A model generated the notes under the pieces. The model saw only the letters and a program-made list of their open reading frames with translations. It was not told where the DNA came from and ran no database searches. This document shows positions 52,748-61,311 of a stretch of DNA of 64,000 nucleotides, one piece after another. Source of the DNA: Novosphingobium sp. NDB2Meth1 (GTDB lineage: Bacteria > Pseudomonadota > Alphaproteobacteria > Sphingomonadales > Sphingomonadaceae); assembly GCF_900117425.1 (NCBI RefSeq), contig NZ_FPEH01000014.1, forward strand, positions 248,001 to 312,000, given 5' to 3'. How positions within the stretch are numbered: the stretch's first letter is position 1; each line of letters opens with the position of its first letter. Position numbers and translations under genes: made by a program.

Positions 52748-53043
52748 AGGTCCTCGCCTTCGTCGGTATCGTAGAGCTTGATGTGGCGCTCCTTCATCGT
52801 GAGCCCTGAAAGCACCCCGATCCACTCCGCCACGTGCGGCGTCTTGAGATGCGCGCCCAGCGCCTCGCGGCTCGTCCAGCGCTCGGTGATGTGGAACACT
52901 TCCGGATCGCTGATATCGCGGGAATAGTCGTACTGCAGGCAGCCTTCTTCCTGCTGCGTCGCCGCGACAACCTTCCGTGCCGCCGGCAGCGCGGCCTCGA
53001 TTGCGGCGGCATCGATCCGCAGCTTGCCCATCACGATGATCAT
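52744..53043 (-). CDS. Antibiotic biosynthesis monooxygenase (ABM/LsrG-like) domain protein, first copy
   Basis: The 99-residue protein (ATG 53043, MIIVMGKLRI) has the ABM fold: KVVAATQQEEGCLQYDYSRD, then EVFHITERWTSREALGAHL. It is about half identical by eye to the gene directly downstream, which begins within its stop codon, so this is a tandem duplication. Both may form a heterodimer. The gene lies 25 bp upstream of gshA's stop on the same strand. Confidence 0.87.
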   Translation of the reverse strand: MIIVMGKLRIDAAAIEAALPAARKVVAATQQEEGCLQYDYSRDISDPEVFHITERWTSREALGAHLKTPHVAEWIGVLSGLTMKERHIKLYDTDEGEDL

Positions 53044-53068
53044 GGTCGTTCTCCTCTCCCTCGCTCCG

Positions 53069-54469
53069 TCAGAAGCTCTTGGCCTCGTAGATCGGATCAA
53101 CCTTGCCGCCCCATGGCCCGCGATAGAGCTCCAGCAGCCGCTCCGCCGGCGTCTTTCCCGTGCTCACGATCTCGTCGAGCGGATGGAGGTACCCGGTCTC
53201 GTTGTCGCCTGCGTCGTTGAGCTTGCCCCGCGCAGCCAGCCCGCCGCGCGCGATGGCGAGAACCTCGGCCGCAATATCCCGCAGCTTGCCGCCACCCCCT
53301 CTGAATGAATCGGGCAGCGGCGCATCAAGCCCCAGCTTGGGGACTTCGGCGCGCAAGCGTTCGCGCCCGTCCATGTCCCAGCCCTTCACGAGGTCCCACG
53401 CCGCATTGAGCGCAGTCTGGTCATAGAGCAGCCCCACCCAAAGCGCCGGCAACGCGCAGATCCGGCTCCACGGGCCGCCATCCGCGCCGCGCATTTCAAG
53501 GAAGCTCTTGAGCCGCACTTCGGGAAACGCGGTCGAAAGGTGGTCGATCCAGTCCGAACGCGTCGGCTTTTCGCCCGGCAGCGCGGGCAGCTTGCCCTCC
53601 AGAAAGTCGCGGAACGACTGACCCGCCGCATCGATATAGCGCCCGTTCCGGAACACGAAATACATCGGCACGTCGAGCATGTAGTCGACATAGCGTTCGT
53701 AGCCGAAGCCCTCGTCGAACACGAACGAGAGCATGCCCGTGCGCGCCGGATCGGTGTCGGTCCAGATGTGGCTGCGATAGGAAAGGTAGCCGTTGGGCTT
53801 GCCTTCGAGGAACGGCGAATTGGCGAACAGCGCGGTGGCGAGCGGCTGCAGCGCCAGCGAAACGCGGAACTTCTGCACCATGTCCGCCTCGCTCGAATAG
53901 TCGAGATTGGTCTGGATGGTGCAAGTGCGCAGCATCATGTCTAGGCCCATCGTGCCCACGCGCGGCATGTGCCGCAGCATGATGTCGTACCGGCCCTTGG
54001 GCATGATCGGCAGCTCTTCGCGCGTCTTGTCGGGCCACAGCCCCATGCCGAGGTAGGCAAGGCCCAGCTTGTCGCCGATGGTCTTGACCTGCGCGAGGTG
54101 GCGGCCGGTTTCGGCGCAAGTCTGGTGCAGGTTCTCCAGCGGCGCGCCCGAAAGCTCGAGCTGGCCCGCCGGCTCGAGGCTCACCGCGCCGTCCGTGCCG
54201 CTCATCGCGATCACGTTGGGGCCGGTGTCGCTGTCTTCCTCGATCGTTTCCCAGCCATAGTCCCGCAGCGCCAGCAGCAGGTCGCGGATCCCGCCCGGCT
54301 CGCTGTACGAAGGCGCGGCGCGGTCCTTGGTGCGATAGACGAACTTCTCGTGCTCGGTGCCGATCCGCCAAGCTTCGCGCGGCTTTTCGCCCTTGGCCAT
54401 CGGCTCGATGAGCTGCGCGCGGCTCTCGATGACGGGATCGTTGCGATTCGAAACTTGTCTCGTGCTCAT
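53069..54469 (-). CDS. gshA: Glutamate-cysteine ligase
   Basis: The enzyme makes gamma-glutamylcysteine, the first step of glutathione synthesis. The 466-residue protein is of the plant/alphaproteobacterial class with RIGTEHEKFVYRTKDRAAPS, QLELSGAPLENLHQTCAETG, FGYERYVDYMLDVPMYFVFR and a final EAKSF. It lies downstream of rsmE on the same strand. Confidence 0.95.
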   Translation of the reverse strand: MSTRQVSNRNDPVIESRAQLIEPMAKGEKPREAWRIGTEHEKFVYRTKDRAAPSYSEPGGIRDLLLALRDYGWETIEEDSDTGPNVIAMSGTDGAVSLEPAGQLELSGAPLENLHQTCAETGRHLAQVKTIGDKLGLAYLGMGLWPDKTREELPIMPKGRYDIMLRHMPRVGTMGLDMMLRTCTIQTNLDYSSEADMVQKFRVSLALQPLATALFANSPFLEGKPNGYLSYRSHIWTDTDPARTGMLSFVFDEGFGYERYVDYMLDVPMYFVFRNGRYIDAAGQSFRDFLEGKLPALPGEKPTRSDWIDHLSTAFPEVRLKSFLEMRGADGGPWSRICALPALWVGLLYDQTALNAAWDLVKGWDMDGRERLRAEVPKLGLDAPLPDSFRGGGGKLRDIAAEVLAIARGGLAARGKLNDAGDNETGYLHPLDEIVSTGKTPAERLLELYRGPWGGKVDPIYEAKSF

Positions 54470-54515
54470 GGAATCGCGTTAGTGTCCCGAGCGGCGGCGC
54501 GCCAGCCGAAAACAC

Positions 54516-55274
54516 TCAAGTTGCCGCAGCGTTCCAATCCCCGCGCATGCCCATCCACAGCACAGTTCCGGCAATAGCGGCGGTTTCTGCACGCAGGATA
54601 CGGGGCCCAAGCGTGATCGCCACCGCCGCCGGATGTGCGCGGATCGCCGCCCGCTCGGCATCGTCGAAGCCGCCCTCCGGCCCGACCAGCAGCGCAGCAG
54701 GCCCGTCATGCGCGGCAAAGGCCTCGGATGCCGGCGCACCGCCTTCCTCATCGGCAAAGTAGAGCCGCCGTTCCTCCGGCCAGTCGCGCAGTAACGCGTC
54801 CAGCTTAACCGGCTCGGCCAACCCCGGCAGCGCCGTGCGCGCGCATTGTTCCGCCGCTTCGGTGACAATCGCCCGCGCCCGCTCCGGATTGAGCTTGTCC
54901 GCCACGCAGCGCCGCGTCAGCACCGGGCGCACCGCCGCGACCCCCAGCTCGGTCGCCTTTTCCAGCACCAGATCAAACCGGTCCTTCTTGATCAGCGCCG
55001 CGCAGAGCCAGAAGTCCGGCACCGCCTCGCGCCCGCGCAGCCGCCGGACGACCGAAAGCGTGACATCCCGCTTCGCCGCCGCACTCACTTCCGCCAGCCA
55101 CTCGCCCGTCTTGTCATCACACAGGATCACCGCGTCGCCCGGCCCCGCGCGCATGACCTTGCCCAGATAATGCGCTTGCCCGCCTTCCAGCGAGACTGAC
55201 GTCCCCTCAGCCAGCGGACCGGGGACAAACAGGCGGGGCGCGGACTTTGGCGGCCAGGCGGGAGTTGCAACCAT
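54516..55274 (-). CDS. rsmE: 16S rRNA (uracil1498-N3)-methyltransferase
   Basis: RsmE methylates U1498 in helix 44 of 16S rRNA using SAM. The 252-residue SPOUT-type enzyme has LLVGPEGGFDDAERAAI and ITLGPRILRAETAAIAG, forming the knotted SAM site, and ALIKKDRFDLVLEKATELG upstream. It is followed by gshA. Its start codon shares CATG with an alternative ubiA start on the other strand. Confidence 0.95.
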   Translation of the reverse strand: MVATPAWPPKSAPRLFVPGPLAEGTSVSLEGGQAHYLGKVMRAGPGDAVILCDDKTGEWLAEVSAAAKRDVTLSVVRRLRGREAVPDFWLCAALIKKDRFDLVLEKATELGVAAVRPVLTRRCVADKLNPERARAIVTEAAEQCARTALPGLAEPVKLDALLRDWPEERRLYFADEEGGAPASEAFAAHDGPAALLVGPEGGFDDAERAAIRAHPAAVAITLGPRILRAETAAIAGTVLWMGMRGDWNAAAT

Positions 55275-55320
55275 GTCTGCGGCTCTAGCCGATTGCCGCC
55301 GCCGGGGCTATGCAGCGCAA

Positions 55321-56241
55321 ATGACGACAACGCCGCAGATCGTGCCCGACAGCGAGTACCGCGGCGTGCTCACCGTGCTCCCGCCCACCTTGCGTGATCT
55401 CGCGCTCATCGCCCGGTTCGATCGACCCATCGGCTGGTGGCTGCTGTTCTGGCCCTGCGCGTGGGGGCTGTTCCTTGCCGGGGGCACCGGGCGCTGGGGC
55501 ATGGTGCTGTGGCTGCTGCTCGGCTCCATCGCGATGCGCGGGGCGGGCTGTGTCTACAACGATATCGTCGATGCCGATCTCGATGCCCGCGTCGCGCGGA
55601 CGGCAGCGCGGCCCATCGCCAGCGGGGCGATCTCGAAGAAGGTGGCGTGGGTCTGGCTGTTGGCGCTCTGTGGCGTTGGCCTCATCGTTCTGCTGCAATT
55701 GCGCTGGCAGGCGCAGCTCGTGGCGCTTGGCAGCCTCGGCCTTGTCGCGGCGTATCCCTTCATGAAGCGCATCACCGGCTGGCCGCAGGCGTGGCTCGGC
55801 CTTGTCTTCACCTGGGGCGCCCCCGTGGGATGGATCGAGGTCACCGGCTTTGACCGCCTTGCCCCGCTGGCTGCGCTCTATGCCGGGTGCTGGGCCTGGT
55901 GCATGGCCTATGACACGATCTACGCGCTGCAGGACCGCGAGGACGACGCCATGGTCGGCATCGGCTCCTCCGCGCTGTCGTTCGGCAAGCATGTCCGCAC
56001 CGGCGTTATCACGCTCTACACCATGGCGATTGCCTGCTGGGCGGGGGCGGTCTGGCTGGTGCGGCCCGATCCGGTCGCGCTGGTGGCGCTGCTCCCGGCC
56101 GCGCTGCACTTCGCCTGGCAAGCCCTTACGCTCGATACCGCAGATGGCCTCAGCGCGCTCGCGCGGTTCCGGTCAAACCGATTCGCGGGCGCGCTGATGG
56201 CCGCTGCCTGCTTCGTCATCGGCGCCGCCAGTCAGCTGTAG
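55321..56241 (+). CDS. ubiA: 4-hydroxybenzoate polyprenyltransferase
   Basis: UbiA attaches the polyprenyl tail to 4-hydroxybenzoate in ubiquinone synthesis at the inner membrane. The protein of about 306 residues (ATG 55321, MTTTPQIVPD; ATG 55273 is in frame) has eight TM helices and the two Asp-rich motifs NDIVDADLDARVARTAARP and YALQDREDDAMVGIG. It is convergent with the VOC gene and overlaps its 3' end by 10 bp. Confidence 0.95.
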   Translation: MTTTPQIVPDSEYRGVLTVLPPTLRDLALIARFDRPIGWWLLFWPCAWGLFLAGGTGRWGMVLWLLLGSIAMRGAGCVYNDIVDADLDARVARTAARPIASGAISKKVAWVWLLALCGVGLIVLLQLRWQAQLVALGSLGLVAAYPFMKRITGWPQAWLGLVFTWGAPVGWIEVTGFDRLAPLAALYAGCWAWCMAYDTIYALQDREDDAMVGIGSSALSFGKHVRTGVITLYTMAIACWAGAVWLVRPDPVALVALLPAALHFAWQALTLDTADGLSALARFRSNRFAGALMAAACFVIGAASQL

Positions 56242-56612
56242 CTGACAAGTTCCCACTCGATGCCGTCCCAATCGAAGACATAGAACCGGCGGCCCGGCTC
56301 GTAGTCCGCGTGGTTGAACGGCACCAGTCCTTCAGCGATCACGACCCGCTCCGCCGCATCCAGATCGTCCACCACAAGGCCGATATGCTGCAGCGGCTGG
56401 CCCTTGGCGAACGTGCCAGGGATCGGCTCATCCCCTTGATAAAGCGCGATATAGTCAGTGTTTGCGCCGAGATGGATGGTCCACCCGCCAAGGGCCGACG
56501 GCCCGCGCCAGCGCTCATGCCAACCGCATAGTCGGGCAAGAAAAGCAGCAGTGCGGTCGGGGTCGCTGACGCGGATATTGACGTGCTCGAGGCGCGCGGC
56601 GGGCATAGCCAT
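56232..56612 (-). CDS. VOC-family (glyoxalase/bleomycin-resistance fold) protein, SoxR-controlled
   Basis: The 126-residue protein has two vicinal-oxygen-chelate modules: ARLEHVNIRVSDPDRTAAF at the start, LQHIGLVVDDLDAAERVVIA in the middle and FDWDGIEWELVSY at the end, giving His/Glu metal-ligand candidates. Glyoxalases and related lyases are typical activities; substrate unknown. Its promoter contains a SoxR operator in a 19-bp spacer, so it is probably induced by redox-cycling stress. Confidence 0.9.
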   Translation of the reverse strand: MAMPAARLEHVNIRVSDPDRTAAFLARLCGWHERWRGPSALGGWTIHLGANTDYIALYQGDEPIPGTFAKGQPLQHIGLVVDDLDAAERVVIAEGLVPFNHADYEPGRRFYVFDWDGIEWELVSYS

Positions 56613-56650
56613 TTTTGATTACTCCATTCTGGAATATTTACGCGCTATCC

Positions 56651-56681
56651 CTTATGCAACCTCAAGCTGACTTGAGGTCAA
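56651..56681 (-). promoter_or_regulatory. SoxR operator inside a 19-bp promoter spacer driving the VOC gene
   Basis: On the reverse strand, -35 TTGACC (56681-56676), a 19-bp spacer and -10 CATAAG (56656-56651) form a promoter with the overlong spacer typical of MerR-family targets. The spacer lies over the 18-bp palindrome CCTCAAGCTGACTTGAGG (56660-56677), which differs from the E. coli soxS operator (CCTCAAGTTAACTTGAGG) only at its centre. SoxR is encoded divergently from here. Confidence 0.85.
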
Positions 56682-56703
56682 GGGAATTTTGCGAGGGGTC
56701 GCG

Positions 56704-57162
56704 ATGCTTGCCAAACCGGCCAAGGGCCGCAACGATCTGGTGCCGATCGGGGTGCTCGCACAGCGCACCGGGCTCGCTGTCTCCGCCATCCGCTACTACG
56801 AGGATCGCGGTCTGATCGCCTCTGTGCGCACCGACGGCAACCAGCGCCGCTTCCTCCGCTCCGATATCCGCCGCCTCAGCTTCATCCTGATCGCCCAGCG
56901 CCTCGGGCTGGGTCTCGCCGAGATCGAGCGCGAGATGGCCGCGCTCCCCCATGGCCGGACGCCCACCGTGCTCGACTGGCAGCGCATCAGCCGCTCCCTG
57001 CGCAGCGAGATCGACACGCGCATCCAGCTGCTCACCCGCACGCGCAACAAGCTCGACGAATGCATCGGCTGCGGCTGCCTCAGCCTCGACCGCTGCCAGC
57101 TCTACAACAAGGAAGACCGCGCCGCCGCTGGGGGGCCGGGGCCGCGGTTCGTGCTGGATTAG
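56704..57162 (+). CDS. soxR: Redox-sensitive transcriptional activator SoxR
   Basis: SoxR is a MerR-family regulator whose [2Fe-2S] cluster senses redox-active compounds. The 152-residue protein has the MerR HTH (LVPIGVLAQRTGLAVSAIRY then YEDRGLIAS) and the cluster motif CIGCGCLSLDRC (C-x2-C-x-C-x5-C), then a short tail. ATG 56704 is preceded by GAGGGG; a TTG at 56689 is in frame. Its own operator lies in the 91-bp gap to the divergent VOC gene. Its TAG overlaps the brnA stop on the other strand. Confidence 0.96.
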   Translation: MLAKPAKGRNDLVPIGVLAQRTGLAVSAIRYYEDRGLIASVRTDGNQRRFLRSDIRRLSFILIAQRLGLGLAEIEREMAALPHGRTPTVLDWQRISRSLRSEIDTRIQLLTRTRNKLDECIGCGCLSLDRCQLYNKEDRAAAGGPGPRFVLD

Positions 57163-57440
57163 ATCCCTAGTGCTTTGCGCAGTTCCGCGTTGATCCGCGA
57201 TTGCCAGCCCTTGCCGGTGGCGCGGAACTTTTCGACCACATCGGGATCGAGCCGCAAGGTTACCTGCTTCTTGGGGTTTTCGGACACGGGGCGGCCGGGA
57301 CGGGTCCACGTGCCAATAGCCTCGCGGACGACCTTGCCGCCGATTGAAAGCTGCGCGTGGCGGAAGTGTTCATCCGTCCACTCGGGCGCATCGTCCGGAT
57401 CAGTCCAGCGCTCTTCGATATCGGGCTTGTTCTCGCTCAT
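57159..57440 (-). CDS. brnA: BrnA-family antitoxin
   Basis: The 93-residue protein ends in the ribbon-helix-helix-like BrnA domain: KKQVTLRLDPDVVEKFRATG then KGWQSRINAELRKAL. BrnA neutralises BrnT and represses the operon. The gene starts within the 3' end of brnT (41-bp overlap), so both are co-translated. Its N-terminal part, rich in Asp/Glu (PDIEERWTDPDDAPEW), is the usual toxin-binding segment. Confidence 0.9.
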   Translation of the reverse strand: MSENKPDIEERWTDPDDAPEWTDEHFRHAQLSIGGKVVREAIGTWTRPGRPVSENPKKQVTLRLDPDVVEKFRATGKGWQSRINAELRKALGI

Positions 57441-57672
57441 TGGCTTTTCTCATCGAAATGATGCGGCGCGTTCCGTCGCGAATGGTCCAGGTGACCGCCA
57501 CAAGACGGCCGTCCAGTGAACCGAACGTGTTGTACCTATCCTCACCGTAGTCGGCCCGATCGTCGAGCCAAGTAAACTCGGTTCCATCGAAAATCTGCCC
57601 GGCTTCTGCGAAATCGAGTCCGCGCATTTCGAGGGTCAGAAGCCGCTTGGCTTCGTCGTAAGTGATTTCCAT
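57400..57672 (-). CDS. brnT: BrnT-family toxin
   Basis: BrnT is a RelE-fold ribonuclease toxin. The 90-residue protein (ATG 57672, MEITYDEAKR) has the family layout: YDEAKRLLTLEMRGLDFAEA, then GEDRYNTFGSLDGRLVAVTW and RRIISMRKANEREQARYRRA. The first gene of the pair, it overlaps brnA. An AT-rich promoter lies upstream. Confidence 0.9.
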   Translation of the reverse strand: MEITYDEAKRLLTLEMRGLDFAEAGQIFDGTEFTWLDDRADYGEDRYNTFGSLDGRLVAVTWTIRDGTRRIISMRKANEREQARYRRALD

Positions 57673-57742
57673 GGTCAACCCATCTGCGACACGTCCTGCC
57701 AAGACTGAGCGTCGAAGGGCTGACTAATCATCGACGAGGTTC

Positions 57743-57770
57743 TAAATAAAGTAACTACAAAAATTGTCAA
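57743..57770 (-). promoter_or_regulatory. Promoter of brnTA
   Basis: On the reverse strand TTGACA (57770-57765) is a perfect -35 and TATTTA (57748-57743) a partial -10 with 16-bp spacing. The AT-rich stretch stands out in this GC-rich region and overlaps the stop codon of smc (57767-57769). Confidence 0.6.
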
Positions 57771-60700
57771 GCCCCGGCACTCGCCAGAAGGCTCTCCGCC
57801 CCGCCGAGATCGACGCTGACCAGCCGGGAGACGCCGCGCTCCACCATCGTCACGCCGAACAGGCGGTGCATGCGGCTCATCGTCACCGCATTGTGCGTCA
57901 CGATCAGGTAGCGGGTGGTTGTCTCCGCCGCCATCGCGTCGAGCAGGTCGCAGAAGCGCTCGATATTGGCATCGTCGAGCGGCGCATCGACTTCGTCCAG
58001 CACGCAGATCGGCGCGGGGTTGGTGAGGAACAGCGCGAAGATCAGCGCGACAGCGGTCAGCGCCTGCTCGCCGCCGGAAAGCAGCGTAAGCGACTGCAGG
58101 CGCTTGCCCGGCGGCTGGGCGAAGATCTCGAGCCCGGCCTCCAGCGGATCGTCGCTGTCGACCAGCGCCAGATGCGCTTCGCCGCCGCCGAAAAGCCGCG
58201 CGAACAGGCGCCGGAAGTGCGCGTCGACTGCCTCGAACGCCGCCCGCAGCCGCTCGCGCCCCTCTCGGTTCAAGGCGCCGATCGAGCCGCGCAGGCGGTT
58301 GATCGCCTCGGTCAGTTCCGCCTGCTCGGTGACGATGGCGGTGTGCTGGGCTTCGGCTTCGGTCAGCTCGGTCGCGGCGACGAGGTTGACCGGCCCCAGC
58401 CGCTCGCGGTCGGCGATCAGGCGGTCATGCGCGGCGGATTCCTCGGGCGCGGCAGAAACATCGCTGCCGGGAAAGCCGATGCGTTCGGGCAGCAGCGGCG
58501 GCGGACACTGGAACCGCTCGCCGGCGATCCCGGCCATTTCCTGCCTGCGCTGGTCCTCGTTCTCGGCCTTGGCGCCCAGTGCAGCACGAGCCTCGCGCGC
58601 GCTGGCGAGCGCTTCGTTGGCCGCAGCCAGCGCGGTCTCGGCATTGCGCGCCTCGGTCTCGGTGCGCGCCAGTGTGGTCTCGGCCTCGGCCAGCGCTGCG
58701 GCATAGCGCACCCGCAAGGCCTCGGCTTCCTCCAGATCGCGGGCGAGGGCAGGGGGCTTGGCGGCGACGACATTGCGCTCCTGAGTCAGATCCTCCACCT
58801 GCCCCGCCATCGCCGCGAGCCGCCGCGCGGCGTCCCCGGCGCGCGCCTGCCAGCCGCGGATATCGCCGCGCAGCGCCACCAGCCGCTCCTTGCCCACCGC
58901 CAGCGCCTGCCCATGCGATGCCACCGCCGCCATCGCGGCCTGATAGGCGGCGCGGGCGCGGTCGTTCTTATGGCGCTCGGCCTCCACGCCGGCGCGGCCC
59001 ACGGCAGGATCGGGCAGCGCCGCGCGGCGGGCTTCGGCTTCGGCAAGATCGGTTTCGGCGGATTGGCGCTGCGAGGCGAGATCGGCAGCCGAGCGGTCCA
59101 GTTCCTCGCGCCGCGCCGCAATCCGGGCGCGCGCCGCCTCGGCCTGATCGAGTGCCCGCAAGGCGCTGCGCTCGGCATCGGACGCTGCGGCGAGTGCACG
59201 CTCGTTGGCGGCGAATTCGCTCTGCAAGCGGGCAAGCTCCGCCTGCAAACCCGCCAGCTCGGCTTGCGCCGCAGTGCTCGCGGCTTCGGCGGCTTCGGCA
59301 GCGGCGCGGCGTTCGGGCAGCGCGGCTTCCAGTTCGGCAAGACGGTTTTCGGCGGCGAGGATCGCGGCTTCCGCCCCGCCTTCGCCGCGCGCCACAAATC
59401 CGTCCCAACGGCGGAGATGCCCCTCGCGCGTTACCAGCCATTCGCCCGGCGCCAGCGCCTCGCCCGCGTCCGCCTCTGCCACGCGCACCAGCGCCAAACG
59501 CGCGGCCAGTTCCGGCGGGCACTTCGTCACATGATGGAGCAGCGCATCGGCACGAGCCGGAGGCGCCTCCGCCCCCGTCCAGAACCGGCCATCGCCCGCA
59601 GGCGCCGCCCCCAGCGGAGCGCCAGCATCGCGGCCCAGCACCGCCGCCAGCGCCCGCTCATAGCCCGGCGCGGCGCGTGCGGCGCCCAGCGCGCTCGGCC
59701 CCTTGCCGGTGCGCGCCGTGGCCGCCTCGCGCGCCGCCTTGTCGCGGGCGAGCGCCGTCAACTCGCGCTCCAGCCCGACCAGATCGGCCCGCGCTGCCGC
59801 CAGCTCCGAGGATGCCGCCTCACGCGCGGCGGCAAGGCTTTCGCGTGTCGCTGTCAGCCGCTCGCGCTCGCCCGTCAGCCGCTCCCGCGCTTCGCCGATC
59901 TCGGAAAGCTTGGCGGCAGCCTCGGCCCGGCGCGCTTCGGCAGCGGCCATCGCCAGCGCCGGATCCGGCTCCGCCTCGAGCGCGCGCCCGGTCGCCGCCA
60001 GCCGCGCATCCTCGCCATCGAGCCTTGCGAGCCGCTGCCGCGCCGCCGTCAGCGCGGCCTCTGCCACACGCCACTCCGCTTCGACCCCGGCTTGCTCGGC
60101 CACCATCGCCGCCAGCGCCAGTTCGGCTGCCCGGGCTGCCTGCTCAGCCGCCGCCTCGGCCGCCTTCAGCCCCGGCCCCTCCGCCGTCTGCTCCGCCAGC
60201 GCCGCTTCTGCAGCCGCCAGATCGGCCTCGAGCCGCGTCAGCGCCGTCGCGGCATCCGTGGTCAGCCGGTCCGCCTCGCTGCGTTCGGCCTCGATGCGGC
60301 GGATTTGGCGATCGATGTCGGCCAGCCGCTGCGCCGCCGCCTCTGCCTGTGCGGTCAGCGCCGCGATCCGCTGGCCCTGGTCCGCCGCGTCCTGCCGCCG
60401 ATCAAACAGCGCATCGCGCGCCGCGCTTTGCGCAGCAGCCGCGGCGTGCTGGGCCTCCTGCGCGCTGCGAGCCGCGCCCTGCGCCGCGCTCACCGCTTCC
60501 TCGGCCTTGCTCGCCGCTGAGCGCGCCGCGTCCGCCGCCGCCGCCGCATCGCGCCACCGCGCAAAGATCAGCCGCGCCTCGGCCACCCGGATGCGTTCCG
60601 AAAGCTGCTTGTAGCGCTCCGCCGCCCGCGCCTGCCGCCGCAGCGTGCCGACTTGCGCTTCCAGCGTCACGATCAGATCGTCGAGCCGCGCCAGATTGGT

Positions 60701-61249
60701 CTCGGTCGCGCGCAGCTTCGCCTCGGCATCCTTGCGCCGCACGTGGAGCCCGGCGATCCCCGCCGCTTCCTCCAGCATCGCGCGCCGCTCCGCCGGGCGC
60801 GCCGCGATCACCGCCGCGATCCGCCCCTGGCTGACCAGCGCTGGGCTGTGCGCCCCAGTCGCCGCATCGGCAAACACCAGCGCGACGTCTTTCGCCCGCA
60901 CGTCGCGACCATTGACGCGGTAGGCGCTGCCCGCACCACGCTCGATCCGGCGCACCACTTCCAGCTCGCCGCCAAACGGCCCGGAGGGGTCCGTCTCGGC
61001 AGAAAGCATCACTTCGGCAAAGTCGCGCGCGGGCCGGCTCGCGGTCCCGGCGAAGATCACGTCTTCCATCCCGCCGCCGCGCAAGGACCTAGCCGAGCCT
61101 TCGCCCATAACCCAGCGGATGGCCTCGAGCAGGTTGGACTTGCCGCAGCCGTTGGGGCCGACAACCCCCGTCAGCCCGGGTTCGATGCGCAGTTCGGCAG
61201 GCTCGACGAAGCTCTTGAATCCGGAGAGCTTCAGCCGCGTGAACTGCAT
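57767..61249 (-). CDS. smc: Chromosome segregation protein SMC
   Basis: SMC organises and segregates the chromosome with ScpA/ScpB. The protein of about 1160 residues has an N-terminal ATPase half with Walker A in GVVGPNGCGKSNLLEAIRWV, two long Ala/Glu/Arg-rich coiled coils around a hinge near residues 520-620, and the C-terminal half with signature LSGGEQALTAVALIFALFL and Walker B ICVLDEVDAPLDDANIERFC. I chose ATG 61249 (MQFTRLKLSGFKSF); ATG 61267 adds six residues. The brnTA promoter overlaps its end. Confidence 0.96.
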   Translation of the reverse strand: MQFTRLKLSGFKSFVEPAELRIEPGLTGVVGPNGCGKSNLLEAIRWVMGEGSARSLRGGGMEDVIFAGTASRPARDFAEVMLSAETDPSGPFGGELEVVRRIERGAGSAYRVNGRDVRAKDVALVFADAATGAHSPALVSQGRIAAVIAARPAERRAMLEEAAGIAGLHVRRKDAEAKLRATETNLARLDDLIVTLEAQVGTLRRQARAAERYKQLSERIRVAEARLIFARWRDAAAAADAARSAASKAEEAVSAAQGAARSAQEAQHAAAAAQSAARDALFDRRQDAADQGQRIAALTAQAEAAAQRLADIDRQIRRIEAERSEADRLTTDAATALTRLEADLAAAEAALAEQTAEGPGLKAAEAAAEQAARAAELALAAMVAEQAGVEAEWRVAEAALTAARQRLARLDGEDARLAATGRALEAEPDPALAMAAAEARRAEAAAKLSEIGEARERLTGERERLTATRESLAAAREAASSELAAARADLVGLERELTALARDKAAREAATARTGKGPSALGAARAAPGYERALAAVLGRDAGAPLGAAPAGDGRFWTGAEAPPARADALLHHVTKCPPELAARLALVRVAEADAGEALAPGEWLVTREGHLRRWDGFVARGEGGAEAAILAAENRLAELEAALPERRAAAEAAEAASTAAQAELAGLQAELARLQSEFAANERALAAASDAERSALRALDQAEAARARIAARREELDRSAADLASQRQSAETDLAEAEARRAALPDPAVGRAGVEAERHKNDRARAAYQAAMAAVASHGQALAVGKERLVALRGDIRGWQARAGDAARRLAAMAGQVEDLTQERNVVAAKPPALARDLEEAEALRVRYAAALAEAETTLARTETEARNAETALAAANEALASAREARAALGAKAENEDQRRQEMAGIAGERFQCPPPLLPERIGFPGSDVSAAPEESAAHDRLIADRERLGPVNLVAATELTEAEAQHTAIVTEQAELTEAINRLRGSIGALNREGRERLRAAFEAVDAHFRRLFARLFGGGEAHLALVDSDDPLEAGLEIFAQPPGKRLQSLTLLSGGEQALTAVALIFALFLTNPAPICVLDEVDAPLDDANIERFCDLLDAMAAETTTRYLIVTHNAVTMSRMHRLFGVTMVERGVSRLVSVDLGGAESLLASAGA

Positions 61250-61311
61250 CGGCACCCGCTCTGCCATGCTATCCGCCCCCGCGTTGCATGGCGTGTGTCA
61301 GCGCGCCTCGA

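Noticed and set aside
57764..60520. 918-codon forward open frame opposite smc
   Set aside because: Antisense to a clear SMC protein; the product is Arg/Gly/Leu-rich repetition typical of an antisense frame of a coiled coil.
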